Counted from the stretch's first letter, positions 8,380 through 18,983 are shown. The stretch: DNA of 64,000 bases from Reyranella sp. (GCA_029946105.1 JAQSDW010000002.1:1-64000), one strand, 5' to 3'. Notes: generated by a model not told the origin, from the letters alone. Translations and numbers: made by a program.

Positions 8380-10596
8380 ATGAACCTGCATCAAGAGCGA
8401 GCCGCCGCCGTGCGGCATCTGATCGACGAGGCCCGCAGCATCGAAAAGAGCGGCGTCACCAGGGGCAGCCTGGAGAAGATCGGCGGCCTCCTGTCGGCGC
8501 TCGCGGCGCGCGCCGAGCTCTTTCCCCAGGACGAGTTTCCGCTCGGACCCGACGGCGGCATCTATCGCCTGAGCGAGGATCCCGACCATCGCTTCGCGCT
8601 CTATGCCTCGGCGGGCGGGCGCGGCAAGAAGGTGCCGCCGCACAATCACACGACCTGGGCGATCATCGCCGGCGTCCATGGCGCCGAGCGCAACGTGGTC
8701 TACGATCGGCTCGACAATGGCGCGCGCGAGGACCTCGTCCAGCTGCGCGAAGCACCGGCCAAGGAGAAGACGCTGAAGCGCGGCGACGTCATCGCCTACC
8801 TGCCCGAGGACTTCCACCATATCGAGACGCCGGTCGGATCGGGCAATGCGATGCACCTTCATTTCTATGGCCTCAGCCTCGAGCACCTGCCGGACCGCGT
8901 CAGCGTCGACATGGCGACCGGCGCCGCCAAGCGCTTCATGGCCAAGGCCAAGATCCTGACGCCGCTGCTCACCGTGCAGCAGCTCAAGGCGATGCTGAAG
9001 TCGGGCGAGGTGTTCGCGTTCTTCGACGTGCGCGAGGAAGGTGAGTTCTCGACCCAGGGCCATCCGCTGTTCGCCACGCCCCTGCCCCTCTCTCGCCTCG
9101 AGCCGCGCGCGCTGGCACTCCTGCCCGACCCGCAGACGCGCATCGTGCTGATGGACAGCGGTGAGGAAGGCCAATCGGCCGGCCGCGCCAACCGCGCCGC
9201 CGCACGGCTTTCCGTGCTGGGCTACAACAATGTCGCCGTCGTGAAGGACGGGCTGAAAGCCTGGCGCGACGCGGGCTACGAGGTCTTCACCGGCGTCAAC
9301 GTCCCCAGCAAGGCGTTCGGCGAGGTGGTGGAGCACGGCAACGACACGCCGCGCATCGATGCCGCCGACGTGCAGAAATTGCTCGATTCCAAGGCCGACA
9401 TGGTGATCCTGGATTCCCGGCCGCTGCCGGAATTCACCAACATGTCGATCCCCGGCGGCATCGACTGCCCCGGCGCCGAACTGGTCTATCGCGTAAAAGA
9501 CTTCGTGCCGAGCCCCGACACGCTGGTCGTCGTCAATTGCGCCGGCCGCACACGCTCGATCATCGGCGCGCAGTCGCTGATCAACGCCGGCCTGCCCAAC
9601 AAGGTGATGGCGCTGAAAAACGGCACCATGGGCTGGCACCTCGCCGGCCTGAAGGTGGCGCGCGGCGAAACCAGGAGTTTCGGCCCACAGGGACCGGAGG
9701 CCGCGAAGTTCGCCCAAGCGGCCGCGGCGAACATCGCCCGGAAGATGAGTATCAATAAGATCGACAAGGCAGGGCTCGCCAAACTCGAGGCCAAGGGTGG
9801 CCCGCTCTATCGCCTCGACGTGCGCGATCCCGCCGAATATGCCCAGGGCCACCTGAAAGGCTTCCGGCACGCGGCCGGCGGCCAGCTCGTGCAGGCGACC
9901 GACCAATATGTCGGCGCGCGCAACGCCACCATCGTGCTGCACGATAATGACGGCGTGCGCGCCACCATGACGGCGCACTGGCTGATGCAGATGGGCTGGG
10001 CCGAGACCTACCTGCTCGACCACAAGCCGGCGCAGGCCGAACTCACGACGGCCGCGGAGCTGCGCTTCCCGGCGGATTTCCACCTGCCCGCGCCCCCGTC
10101 GGTGACGGCGGGCGAACTGCACACGTCGCTGGCGGCCACCCTGGTGATCGACCTCGACACCAGCCTCCGCTATCGCGACGGCCATGTCCCGGGCGCCTGG
10201 TTCGCCGTGCGCGCGAATCTCGCCAAGACCATTCCCGAGATGCTGGCCAAGCAGAAGGGGGTCACGCGCATCGTGCTGGCCTCGCCCGACGGCGAGATCG
10301 CAGCCCTTGCCGAGTCGGAGGCGGAAGCCGCCGGCGGCGGTCTGCCAGTGGCGATCCTGACGGGCGGCACGGCGGCATGGCGCAAGGCCGGGCTGGCGCT
10401 GGAGGCCGGCCATGTGCGGATGGCCGACCCGCCGACCGACGTCTGGTACCGTCCCTATGACTTCAAGGAAGACGTCGAAGCCGCCATGCGGCAGTACCTC
10501 GACTGGGAGGTAGATCTGGTGCCACAGGTAGAGCGCGACGGCGACGCGACCTTCACGGTTCTGAAGGCTTCCGGCAGTGCTGGAGGGGGTCACTAA
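8380..10596 (+). CDS. cysteine dioxygenase-like cupin fused to four rhodanese-like domains
   Basis: PPHNHTTWAIIAGVHGAERNVVYDRL cupin; VVVNCAGRTRSIIGAQSL rhodanese active site plus three further rhodanese-like segments. Confidence 0.82.
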   Translation: MNLHQERAAAVRHLIDEARSIEKSGVTRGSLEKIGGLLSALAARAELFPQDEFPLGPDGGIYRLSEDPDHRFALYASAGGRGKKVPPHNHTTWAIIAGVHGAERNVVYDRLDNGAREDLVQLREAPAKEKTLKRGDVIAYLPEDFHHIETPVGSGNAMHLHFYGLSLEHLPDRVSVDMATGAAKRFMAKAKILTPLLTVQQLKAMLKSGEVFAFFDVREEGEFSTQGHPLFATPLPLSRLEPRALALLPDPQTRIVLMDSGEEGQSAGRANRAAARLSVLGYNNVAVVKDGLKAWRDAGYEVFTGVNVPSKAFGEVVEHGNDTPRIDAADVQKLLDSKADMVILDSRPLPEFTNMSIPGGIDCPGAELVYRVKDFVPSPDTLVVVNCAGRTRSIIGAQSLINAGLPNKVMALKNGTMGWHLAGLKVARGETRSFGPQGPEAAKFAQAAAANIARKMSINKIDKAGLAKLEAKGGPLYRLDVRDPAEYAQGHLKGFRHAAGGQLVQATDQYVGARNATIVLHDNDGVRATMTAHWLMQMGWAETYLLDHKPAQAELTTAAELRFPADFHLPAPPSVTAGELHTSLAATLVIDLDTSLRYRDGHVPGAWFAVRANLAKTIPEMLAKQKGVTRIVLASPDGEIAALAESEAEAAGGGLPVAILTGGTAAWRKAGLALEAGHVRMADPPTDVWYRPYDFKEDVEAAMRQYLDWEVDLVPQVERDGDATFTVLKASGSAGGGH

Positions 10597-10625
10597 CCGA
10601 TTGGCAAACAACGGGAATCGGTTCC

Positions 10626-10654
10626 TTGACAGGGCCCGACCCACCCCCTAGACA
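10626..10654 (+). promoter_or_regulatory. possible sigma70 promoter for ATP synthase F0 operon
   Basis: TTGACA - 17 nt - TAGACA upstream of atpI. Confidence 0.35.
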
Positions 10655-10713
10655 TCCGCCCGCAAGCGGATGGCGAGGGTAGTCTCTATCGACGTCGTCC
10701 GAGGGCAGAAGCG

Positions 10714-11064
10714 ATGGAAACACCCGATCCTGCAGGCGACCGCCGGCGTGTCGACGACCTGGATGCAAGGCTCAAGGCAGCCCGCGGAAAGATCGAAAAA
10801 CCGCAGCAGAACAGCGACCCGAGCGGAATGTCGCAGCGGCAAACGGGCGTTGCCTATCGCGTCTTGGCGGATATGATCGCGGGCCTTTTGGTCGGAGGAT
10901 TTCTCGGCTATTGGCTCGACCGCTGGCTGGGCTGGGCGCCGTACTCTTTGGTGACCGGCTTGATTTTGGGGTTCGGCGCAGGCGCCAACAATGCGTGGCG
11001 CGCCATCCGGGTCTATTCGGATGAGGCGGCGAAAGGCGAAGACGAGAGTCGGCGCCTGCCTTGA
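10714..11064 (+). CDS. atpI: ATP synthase subunit I / AtpZ-AtpI
   Basis: two TM segments, GGFLGYWLDRWLGWAPYSLVTGLILGFGAGANNAWR, immediately upstream of atpB. Confidence 0.85.
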   Translation: METPDPAGDRRRVDDLDARLKAARGKIEKPQQNSDPSGMSQRQTGVAYRVLADMIAGLLVGGFLGYWLDRWLGWAPYSLVTGLILGFGAGANNAWRAIRVYSDEAAKGEDESRRLP

Positions 11065-11117
11065 GGTGGGCTGCCTCGAGTTGGTTGTGGGCGTTGGAAC
11101 GAGTGGGGAAGTCCTAA

Positions 11118-11846
11118 ATGCATAGCCCGATGGAGCAGTTCGAGATCAAGCGACTGCTGCACTTCCAGCTTGGCGGCCTCGACGTCTCCTTCACCAATTC
11201 GTCGCTCTGGATGATCATCGCCGTGATCCTGGCGACCGGCGTGTTCGTTGTCGGCATGCGCCAGAGGGCGCTGGTGCCGGGCCGCCTGCAGTCGGTCGCC
11301 GAGCTGGGCTACGAGTTCATCGCCGGCATGGTGCGCGAGAACGTCGGCAGCCAGGGCAAGAAGTACTTCCCGTTCATCCTGACCCTCTTCATCTTCATCC
11401 TGTTCTGCAACGTGCTGGGCATGGTGCCCTACTCGTTCACACCCACCAGCCACATCGTCGTCACCTTCGCGATGGCGCTGTTCGTGTTCGTGGGCGTCAC
11501 CCTGATCGGACTCGCCCGGCACGGCCTGCACTTCTTCTCGCTCTTCGTGCCGAAGGGCGTTCCCTGGGTGCTGCTGCTGCTGCTGGTGCCGATCGAAATC
11601 ATCTCCTACTTCATCCGCCCGTTCAGCCTGTCGATCCGACTGTTCGCCAACATGCTGGCCGGTCACACCATGCTGAAGGTGTTCGGCGGCTTCGTCGTGA
11701 TGATGGGCATCCTCGGCGGCTGGGCGCCGCTCGCCTTCATCGTCGTGTTCACCGGCCTCGAGCTGTTGATCGCTTTCCTGCAGGCCTATGTCTTCGCCAT
11801 CCTGACCTGCCTCTATCTGAACGACGCCATCCACCTCCATCACTAA
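11118..11846 (+). CDS. atpB: F0F1 ATP synthase subunit a
   Basis: [51 protein letters not shown]. Confidence 0.97.
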   Translation: MHSPMEQFEIKRLLHFQLGGLDVSFTNSSLWMIIAVILATGVFVVGMRQRALVPGRLQSVAELGYEFIAGMVRENVGSQGKKYFPFILTLFIFILFCNVLGMVPYSFTPTSHIVVTFAMALFVFVGVTLIGLARHGLHFFSLFVPKGVPWVLLLLLVPIEIISYFIRPFSLSIRLFANMLAGHTMLKVFGGFVVMMGILGGWAPLAFIVVFTGLELLIAFLQAYVFAILTCLYLNDAIHLHH

Positions 11847-11877
11847 CACCTGCATTATCAACGAAGGGACAATCATC

Positions 11878-12105
11878 ATGGACGCTTCAGCAGCCAAGCT
11901 CATCGGTGCCGGCCTCGCCACCATCGCTCTCGCCGGCGTCGGCGTCGGCATCGGCAACATCTTCGGCAGCTTCGTCTCGGGCGCCCTGCGCAACCCGGAA
12001 GCTGCTCCCCGCGTGTTCGGCAACGTGCTCCTGGGCTTCGCGCTCACCGAGGCCGTCGCGCTGTTCGCGCTGGTCATCGCCTTCATGATCCTGTTCGTGT
12101 TCTAA
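11878..12105 (+). CDS. atpE: F0F1 ATP synthase subunit c
   Basis: 75 aa; [56 protein letters not shown]. Confidence 0.97.
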   Translation: MDASAAKLIGAGLATIALAGVGVGIGNIFGSFVSGALRNPEAAPRVFGNVLLGFALTEAVALFALVIAFMILFVF

Positions 12106-12115
12106 GCCAGCCGGC

Positions 12116-12709
12116 TTGGAACTGACGATCATGCGTACATCAGGTTACAGCGCCCTGGCGGCGGGCCTTTTCGGCTCGCTGCTCGTGAGTGGCACCGCCT
12201 TCGCCGCCGGAGGCATGCCGCAGCTCGACTTCCACAGCTTCGCGCCGCAGCTCTTCTGGCTCGTGATCGCGTTCGTGGTGCTGTACCTGGTGATGTCGAA
12301 GCTCGCCGTACCCGCGATCTCCGACACGCTGGACAAGCGGCAGGCCAAGATCCAGGGCGACCTGGACGCGGCCGAAAAGGCCAACGAGGACACGCGGGCA
12401 CTGGTCGCCGCCTACGAGAAGCGCCTGGCCGACGCGCGCGAGGAATCGCGCGGTCTGCAGCGCACTCAGGCCGAGGCCGACAGCGCGCTCGCCTCGGCGC
12501 GCTTCACCGAACTCGGCGAGAAGCTGAATGGTCGCATCGCCGAGGCCGAGAAGCGCATCGCCGGCCAGCGTGACACAGTCATGGCCGGCCTCGAACAGAT
12601 GGCGGGCGAGATTGCCCAGAGCGCCTATGCCAAGCTCGCCGGTCAGCCGGCGGACGCCGCGGCACTCGGGGCCAAGGTCGCCACCGCCGTGAAGGGGACT
12701 GGTCGATGA
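12116..12709 (+). CDS. F0F1 ATP synthase subunit b'
   Basis: N-terminal TM plus long coiled-coil; position between atpE and atpF (ATG at 12131 is an alternative start). Confidence 0.9.
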   Translation: MELTIMRTSGYSALAAGLFGSLLVSGTAFAAGGMPQLDFHSFAPQLFWLVIAFVVLYLVMSKLAVPAISDTLDKRQAKIQGDLDAAEKANEDTRALVAAYEKRLADAREESRGLQRTQAEADSALASARFTELGEKLNGRIAEAEKRIAGQRDTVMAGLEQMAGEIAQSAYAKLAGQPADAAALGAKVATAVKGTGR

Positions 12710-13236
12710 TCGGCACTGCCTGGGCAGCCGGCGCCGATGCCGGACACGGCGGCATGTTTTCCGACCCGGCATTCTGGGTCGCCGTCGCTTTCGTCATCTT
12801 CTTCGCCCTCGCCGGCAAGATCCTGTGGAAGAAGATCACTGAGATGCTCGACAAGCGCTCGGCGGCCATTGCCAAGGCGCTGAGCGATGCCGAGCAGCTG
12901 CGGGCCGATGCGCTCAAGGCCAAGACCGAAGCCGACCGCACGCTCGCCCAGGCGGCGGGCGAAGCCGGCGCCATCGTCCAGCAGGCCCGCGAGGAAGCGG
13001 CGCGCATGCAGGCACGGGCCGCTTCGAACCTGGAGACGGCCGTGGCGTTGCGCGAGCAGCAGGCCCTCGACCGCATTGCCCAGTCCGAGGCCCTGGCCAC
13101 CAAGCAGGTGCGCGACACCGCCGTCGACGTAGCGCTCTCCGCCACCCGCGCGCTGCTGCGCGAGCAGGTCAGCTCGGGCCGCACGCAGGCCTTGGTCGAC
13201 GAGGCCATCGCCGAGCTGCCGAAGCGCCTGCACTGA
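12706..13236 (+). CDS. atpF: F0F1 ATP synthase subunit b
   Basis: FSDPAFWVAVAFVIFFALAGKILWKKITEMLDKRSAAI; operon context. Confidence 0.93.
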   Translation: MIGTAWAAGADAGHGGMFSDPAFWVAVAFVIFFALAGKILWKKITEMLDKRSAAIAKALSDAEQLRADALKAKTEADRTLAQAAGEAGAIVQQAREEAARMQARAASNLETAVALREQQALDRIAQSEALATKQVRDTAVDVALSATRALLREQVSSGRTQALVDEAIAELPKRLH

Positions 13237-13287
13237 TCGTTCTGAATTTCGGATCGCCCGCATAAAATCAATCGCGGGCCACCTGGT

Positions 13288-13316
13288 GCCCCCGCCGCAA
13301 GGCGGGGGCTTTTCTT
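13288..13316 (+). terminator. Rho-independent terminator of the F0 operon
   Basis: GCCCCCGCC-GCAA-GGCGGGGGC followed by TTTTCTT. Confidence 0.9.
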
Positions 13317-14346
13317 ATGGCTTGTAGATCGTCGGGATCCTGGCCAGATCCTGCAGCAGGTCGGGCGGCAGGTCGGCCGGCTTGGACGAGTTGGCGCTGG
13401 CGCTGATCGAATCGACCAGCCCGCCGAAGCGCGCCTCGATCGCCCTGGCGATCTGGTCGTGGCGGCCGACCGCGGCGAACAGGTGCACGACGTCGTCCGG
13501 CACTTCGGCCGCGATCTCGTTCCACTGGCCGGCCTTGGTCATGACGTTGAGCTTGCGGCCGAGATCGCCCAGCCCGTGTTCCTCGAACACCGGCCAGTAG
13601 GCCGGCGTCGAGCCATAGAAGGCCACGCGATAGCGCACCCAGTCGAACAGCTTCTGGACCGCCGCGTCGTCCTTGCCGGTGACGACGAAGCCGCCGCCCG
13701 AGATCTCGAATTTTTCCCGCGCGCGACCCGACTTGGCGAAGCCTTCGGTCAGGATCGGCAACACCTTGTTCTCGAGGTACTTGCGCGTGCAGAAGACGTG
13801 CAGCTTGGCGCCGTCGCTTTCCTCGCCCGCCACCTTCAGCATGAAGGGTCCGACGGCGGCGAGGCCAATACGCGGCGTGGGGCCATCGTAGGCTTCGGGC
13901 ACGAAGTTGGGCGTCATCAGGGTGAAGCGGTAGTGCTTGCCCTCGTAGTGAAGCTTGCCGTCGCTCTTCCACGCCGCCCAGATCGCTCGCACAGCCTGGA
14001 TGTATTCGCGCATGCGTGGCGCGGGCGCGGTCCACGGCACGGAGAAGCGCTTCTCGTTGTGCGCGCGGATCTGCGAGCCGAGACCAAGCGTGAAGCGCCC
14101 GCCCGTGCTGGCCGCGAGATCCCAGCCGATATTGGCCGCCACCATCGGCGAACGCGGAAAGGAAATGGCGACGCCCGTGTGCAGCTCGATCTTCTTGGTC
14201 GCCACGCCCGCCACGGCCAGCGCCAGGAACGGGTCGTGCCGGTTCTCCTGGGTGCTGACGCCGGTGTAGCCCGTGGCCTCGATCGCCTGGGCGGCAGGGC
14301 CGACCTTGCGCAGGTCTTCCTGCGGCAGCGTGGTGAAGACCCGCAT
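13315..14346 (-). CDS. LLM class F420-dependent oxidoreductase (TIGR03617-like)
   Basis: luciferase-like monooxygenase pattern TGVAISFPRSPMVAANIGWDLAASTGGRFTLGLGSQ. Confidence 0.85.
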   Translation of the reverse strand: MRVFTTLPQEDLRKVGPAAQAIEATGYTGVSTQENRHDPFLALAVAGVATKKIELHTGVAISFPRSPMVAANIGWDLAASTGGRFTLGLGSQIRAHNEKRFSVPWTAPAPRMREYIQAVRAIWAAWKSDGKLHYEGKHYRFTLMTPNFVPEAYDGPTPRIGLAAVGPFMLKVAGEESDGAKLHVFCTRKYLENKVLPILTEGFAKSGRAREKFEISGGGFVVTGKDDAAVQKLFDWVRYRVAFYGSTPAYWPVFEEHGLGDLGRKLNVMTKAGQWNEIAAEVPDDVVHLFAAVGRHDQIARAIEARFGGLVDSISASANSSKPADLPPDLLQDLARIPTIYKP

Positions 14347-14350
14347 GCCG

Positions 14351-15964
14351 CTACTCCGCCGCCTGCTTCACCGGATCGGTCTCTGGCGGATTGTTCGACG
14401 GCCTCCAGCGCAGGATCGGCTTGCGTGCCGCCAGCGTCTCGTCGAGGCGGCGGCGCGGCGCGTAGAGAGGCGCCGCCTTGAAGGCTTCGGCGGCGGTGCC
14501 CGTCTTCGCCTTGGCGGTGAGAGAACGTAGCGCGCCCAGGAAGAGGTCGAGATCCTCCTTGGCCTGGCTCTCAGTCGGCTCGATCAGCATGGCGCCATGC
14601 ACCACCAGCGGGAAGTACATGGTCATCGGGTGATAGCCCTCGTCGATCATCGCCTTGGCGAAATCGAGCGTGCTGACGCCGGTGTCCTTCAGGAAGCTGT
14701 CGTCGAACAGCGCCTCGTGCATGCACGGCCCTTCGAAGGCTTGGCTCATGACGTCCTGCAGTGCCGCCATCACGTAGTTGGCGCTCAGCACCGCATCCTC
14801 CGACGCCTGCTTCAGCCCATCGGCGCCGTGGCTCATGATATAGGCGAGCGCGCGGGTGAACATGCCCATCTGGCCGTGGAATGCTTTTAGCCGCCCGAGC
14901 GGCTTGCCCTCGACCTTGGCCTCGTCCTCCGCGACATGCCACTTGTCGCCGTCCTTCACGATCCACGGATAGGGCGCGTAAGGCGCAAGGGCTGCCGACA
15001 GCACCACTGGCCCCGCCCCCGGACCGCCGCCGCCGTGCGGCGTCGAGAAGGTCTTGTGCAGGTTGATGTGCATGCAATCGACGCCGAGATCGCCCGGCCG
15101 CACGCGGCCGACGATGGCGTTGAAGTTGGCGCCGTCGCAGTAGAAGTAGGCGCCCGCCGCATGGACGGCCGCGGAGATCTCGACGACCTCCGACTCGAAC
15201 AGGCCGCAGGTGTTGGGATTGGTCAGCATGATCGCCGCCACATCGGGGCCGAGTGCCGCCTTGAGAGCGGTGAGATCGACGCGGCCGCGCTCGTTGGCCG
15301 GGATCGGCTTCACGATGAAGCCGAGTGCTGCCGCCGTTGCGGGATTGGTGCCGTGCGCCGATTCGGGCGCCAGCACGGTCTTGCGCTGCGCGCGTTCGCC
15401 GCGCGCCTCCAGCGCTGCGGAGATCGCCATCATGCCGCACATCTCGCCATGCGCGCCGGCGGCCGGCGACATCGCCACGGCCGGCATGCCGGTCAGCGTC
15501 TTCAGCCAATGGGCGAGCCGATCGATCAGTTCGAGCGCGCCCTGCACGGTGGAGACCGGCTGCAGCGGATGGAGGTCGCCGATGCCGGGCAGGCGCGCCA
15601 CCTTCTCGTTGATGCGCGGGTTGTGCTTCATGGTGCACGAGCCCAGCGGGTAGACGCCCATGTCGATGGCGTAGTTCTTCTGGCTGAGCCGCGTGTAGTG
15701 CTGCACCACCTGCGGCTCGCTCAAACCCGGAAGGCCGATGTCACCGGCACGGCGGAGACCATTGAGACGGTCTTTCACTCCAGGGGACCTCGGCGCAGGC
15801 TCCGGCAGGTCGACGCCGCAGCGTCCCGGCTGGCCCATCTCGAAGATCAGCGGTTCCTCGATCTGCAAGGCGCGATTGCCGGTGAAGGTAGCCGGCGCGG
15901 CGGAGGCATTGCCGATTTCACCGCCCGTGGCGCGGCCTTGTGAACGGTCGATCGACTGCACCAT
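14351..15964 (-). CDS. gcvPB: glycine dehydrogenase (decarboxylating) subunit 2
   Basis: GVYPLGSCTMKHNPRINEKVA; HINLHKTFSTPHGGGGPGAGP PLP motif. Confidence 0.95.
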   Translation of the reverse strand: MVQSIDRSQGRATGGEIGNASAAPATFTGNRALQIEEPLIFEMGQPGRCGVDLPEPAPRSPGVKDRLNGLRRAGDIGLPGLSEPQVVQHYTRLSQKNYAIDMGVYPLGSCTMKHNPRINEKVARLPGIGDLHPLQPVSTVQGALELIDRLAHWLKTLTGMPAVAMSPAAGAHGEMCGMMAISAALEARGERAQRKTVLAPESAHGTNPATAAALGFIVKPIPANERGRVDLTALKAALGPDVAAIMLTNPNTCGLFESEVVEISAAVHAAGAYFYCDGANFNAIVGRVRPGDLGVDCMHINLHKTFSTPHGGGGPGAGPVVLSAALAPYAPYPWIVKDGDKWHVAEDEAKVEGKPLGRLKAFHGQMGMFTRALAYIMSHGADGLKQASEDAVLSANYVMAALQDVMSQAFEGPCMHEALFDDSFLKDTGVSTLDFAKAMIDEGYHPMTMYFPLVVHGAMLIEPTESQAKEDLDLFLGALRSLTAKAKTGTAAEAFKAAPLYAPRRRLDETLAARKPILRWRPSNNPPETDPVKQAAE

Positions 15965-17313
15965 CACAACACCTCTTTCAGCGCAGCGACCAACGGGCCC
16001 ATGCCCTCCTCCGTCGCCGTCTCGGTCGCGGCCAGCAGCAGCAGGTTCTCGACCGAGGGATCGTTCGGGATCAGGCGCGACACCGGCAGGCCGCCCAGGA
16101 TGCGCTTGGCCGCCAGCGCCTCGACGACCGGCGCGGCGGGCTTGGGCAGCCGCACCGTGAACTCGTTGAAGAAGCTGTCGTTCAACACTTTTACGCCGGG
16201 CACCGCGCCGATCCGGTCGGCCAGTTCCGATGCCTTGGCGTGGTTGATCTCGGCCAGCCGTTTGAACCCTGCCTCGCCGAGCAAGGTGAGATGCACGGTG
16301 AAGGCGAGCGCGCAGAGGCCCGCGTTGGTGCAGATGTTCGATGTCGCCTTCTCGCGCCTGATGTGCTGCTCGCGCGTCGAAAGCGTGAGCACAAAGCCGC
16401 GCTTGCCGTCGGCATCGACGGTCTCGCCCACGAGGCGGCCCGGCATCTGGCGCATGTACTTGTCGCGCGTGGCGAACAGGCCCACGTAAGGTCCGCCGAA
16501 GCCCAGGCCGTTGCCGATCGACTGGCCCTCGCAGACCACGATGTCGGCGCCCATCTCGCCCGGCGGCGTGATCAGGCCCAGCGAGACGACCTCGGTAACT
16601 ACGACGATCAGCAGCGCGCCTGCGGCATGGCAGGCCGCCGCCAGCTTGGCGAAGTCGCGGACATGGCCGAAGAAGCTCGGGTTTTGCACGACGACGCAGG
16701 AGGTCTCCTTGTCGACGGCGGCGATCAGGTCTTCCAGCCCCTCGACATCGGGCTTGCCTATCACGGCGCTGAAGCCTTCCCACTTGGCGGCCGTCTCGAT
16801 GATCCGGCGGTACTGCGGATGCAGCCCGCCCGAGACCAGCGCCTTGTGCCGGCGCGTGACGCGGTTGGCCATCAGCACTGCTTCGGAGGTGCCGGTCGAG
16901 CCGTCGTACATCGAGGCGTTGGCCACTTCCATGCCCGTCAGCATCGTGATCTGGGTCTGGAACTCGAAGAGGTATTGCAGCGTGCCCTGCGTGATCTCGG
17001 GCTGGTACGGCGTGTAGGACGTCAGGAACTCGCCGCGCTGGATCATGTAGTCGACGGTCGAGGGCACGTGATGTCGGTAGGCGCCGGCGCCGATGAAGAA
17101 CGGCACAGAGGACGGCGACAGGTTCTTCGCCGCATAGGCCTGGAAGGCACGCTCGACCTCGAGCTCGCCCTGGTGATCCGGCAGGCCCGCGATCTTGGCG
17201 CCGAGCCGCGCCGATTCCGGCACGTCCTTGAACAATTCGTCGACCGAACGGGCGCCGATCACGCTCAGCATCTCGCGGCGGTCGGCGTCGGTGAGAGGCA
17301 GATAACGCATCAA
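15964..17313 (-). CDS. gcvPA: glycine dehydrogenase (decarboxylating) subunit 1
   Basis: [15 protein letters not shown]...; [23 protein letters not shown]; overlaps gcvPB start. Confidence 0.95.
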   Translation of the reverse strand: MMRYLPLTDADRREMLSVIGARSVDELFKDVPESARLGAKIAGLPDHQGELEVERAFQAYAAKNLSPSSVPFFIGAGAYRHHVPSTVDYMIQRGEFLTSYTPYQPEITQGTLQYLFEFQTQITMLTGMEVANASMYDGSTGTSEAVLMANRVTRRHKALVSGGLHPQYRRIIETAAKWEGFSAVIGKPDVEGLEDLIAAVDKETSCVVVQNPSFFGHVRDFAKLAAACHAAGALLIVVVTEVVSLGLITPPGEMGADIVVCEGQSIGNGLGFGGPYVGLFATRDKYMRQMPGRLVGETVDADGKRGFVLTLSTREQHIRREKATSNICTNAGLCALAFTVHLTLLGEAGFKRLAEINHAKASELADRIGAVPGVKVLNDSFFNEFTVRLPKPAAPVVEALAAKRILGGLPVSRLIPNDPSVENLLLLAATETATEEGMGPLVAALKEVL

Positions 17314-17341
17314 ACGCTCCTGGTAGGTACTTTGTTCACGA

Positions 17342-17415
17342 TCTTCCGGACCGCGCGCTTAAGGCGCATGTGAATGCGCCGGATGAGGCGCGCGGGACGC
17401 GCGAGGTCCGGAAGA
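17342..17415. repeat. nested inverted-repeat structure between gcvPA and gcvH
   Basis: outer arms TCTTCCGGACC/GGTCCGGAAGA, inner stem GGCGCAT-GTGA-ATGCGCC, intermediate GCGCGC/GCGCGC. Confidence 0.85.
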
Positions 17416-17420
17416 CATTT

Positions 17421-17798
17421 TCACGACAGGCTCTTCACGAAGGCTTCGTAGGCCGCCTCGTCCATCAAGCCGGTGAGTTCGCCCTTGTCGGACATCTTGA
17501 TCTTGAAGAACCAGCCCTTGCCCATCGGCTCGGTATTGACGTCGCCCGGCGAGTCGGCGAGGGCCGCGTTGCTCTCGATCACCTCGCCGGAAACCGGGGC
17601 GTAGATGTCGGACGCCGCCTTCACCGATTCGACCACCGCGACAGACTCGCCCTTGGCGACCTTGCGGCCTGATGCGGGCACGTCGACGAAGACCACGTCA
17701 CCCAGCTGCTCCTGGGCATACTGGGTGATGCCGATCGTGCCGGTGTCGCCCTCGACGCGGATCCACTCGTGCTCTTCGCTGTATCTGACGTCGGCCAT
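17421..17798 (-). CDS. gcvH: glycine cleavage system protein H
   Basis: [51 protein letters not shown] lipoylation site. Confidence 0.97.
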   Translation of the reverse strand: MADVRYSEEHEWIRVEGDTGTIGITQYAQEQLGDVVFVDVPASGRKVAKGESVAVVESVKAASDIYAPVSGEVIESNAALADSPGDVNTEPMGKGWFFKIKMSDKGELTGLMDEAAYEAFVKSLS

Positions 17799-17807
17799 CT
17801 GAGACTC

Positions 17808-18929
17808 CTATCCGCGGTAGTAGGCATGTTTGACGAAGGGCATCGGCACGATCTCGGCCGGCACCGGCTTGCCGCGCACGACGAGTTCGACCTTGGTGCC
17901 GTTTGAAGACTGGCTGCGTTCGACGTAGCCCATGGCGATGGCGCGGCCGAGGGTAGGCGCAAAGCCGCCCGACGTGACGATGCCCACGACCTTGCCGCCA
18001 ATCGCGATCTCCGCGCCTTCGCGCGCGATCGCCTTTCCCTCAGGCAGCAGGCCGACGCGCTTGCGCGGTGAACCCTCGGCGATCTGCTTCTGGACGACCG
18101 CGGCGCCGGGGAAGCCACCCTGGAGGCGGCGTTCCTTGCCGATGCTCCACAGCAGGACTGCCTCGACCGGCGTCGTGGTGGTGTCGATGTCGTGGCCGTA
18201 GAGGCAGAGGCCCGCTTCCAGCCGAAGCGAATCGCGGGCGCCGAGCCCGATCGGCTTCACCTCGGGGTGCGCCAGCAGCTTGCGCGCGATCGGGTCGGCG
18301 GCATCGGCCGGCGTCGAAATCTCGTAGCCGTCGCAGCCGGTGTAGCCCGAGCGCGTGACGTAGCAGCGGGCGCCCTCGATCATGACGAAGGCGCCGGTCA
18401 TGAACTTCATCTCCGCGACCTGCGGCGCGAAGCGCGACAACACGGTCACCGCCTGCGGGCCCTGCAACGCCAAGAGCCCGCGGGAAAACATCGGCTCGAT
18501 CTCGCAGGAAGACGAAAGCCCAGCCTGGATATGCGCCAGGTCGGCATCCTTGCAGGCCGCGTTCACGACCAGCTGCAGGTGATCGCCAGTGCTGGTCACC
18601 ATCAGATCGTCTGTTATACCGCCAGCGTCGTTGGTGAACTGCGTATAACGCTGCTGGCCCGGCGCCAGGCCCGCGATATCGCCCGGCACCAGCGTCTCGA
18701 GCGCCTTGGCCGCGTTGTGACCAGCCTTGGCGGTGAGGCGCACCTGGCCCATGTGCGAGACATCGAACAGGCCACAGGCGTTCCGCGTCTGCGCATGCTC
18801 GACCAGAATGCCGGTCGGGTACTGCACCGGCATTTCATAACCGGCGAACGGCACGAGGCGCGCGCCAAGCTCTTTATGCAGCGCATGCAACGGCGTGCGC
18901 TTCAGGGGGCCGGCTGGGACTTCGGTCAA
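17808..18929 (-). CDS. gcvT: glycine cleavage system aminomethyltransferase T
   Basis: TPLHALHKELGARLVPFAGYEMPVQYP; GYTGCDGYEIS; TTG start at 18929 preceded by GGAG (ORF extends to 18965). Confidence 0.93.
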   Translation of the reverse strand: MTEVPAGPLKRTPLHALHKELGARLVPFAGYEMPVQYPTGILVEHAQTRNACGLFDVSHMGQVRLTAKAGHNAAKALETLVPGDIAGLAPGQQRYTQFTNDAGGITDDLMVTSTGDHLQLVVNAACKDADLAHIQAGLSSSCEIEPMFSRGLLALQGPQAVTVLSRFAPQVAEMKFMTGAFVMIEGARCYVTRSGYTGCDGYEISTPADAADPIARKLLAHPEVKPIGLGARDSLRLEAGLCLYGHDIDTTTTPVEAVLLWSIGKERRLQGGFPGAAVVQKQIAEGSPRKRVGLLPEGKAIAREGAEIAIGGKVVGIVTSGGFAPTLGRAIAMGYVERSQSSNGTKVELVVRGKPVPAEIVPMPFVKHAYYRG

Positions 18930-18983
18930 AAAGATCTCCGTCAGAGTCGCGTTAACACGACGCAAGGACTGCGCCGTTCGCGA

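Noticed and set aside
6440-8383. 647-aa plus-strand ORF opposite the lytic transglycosylase
   Set aside because: Shadow of a well-supported CDS; composition typical of antisense translation.
8353-10644. 763-aa minus-strand ORF opposite the CDO-rhodanese gene
   Set aside because: Antisense shadow; real gene on plus strand has clear motifs.
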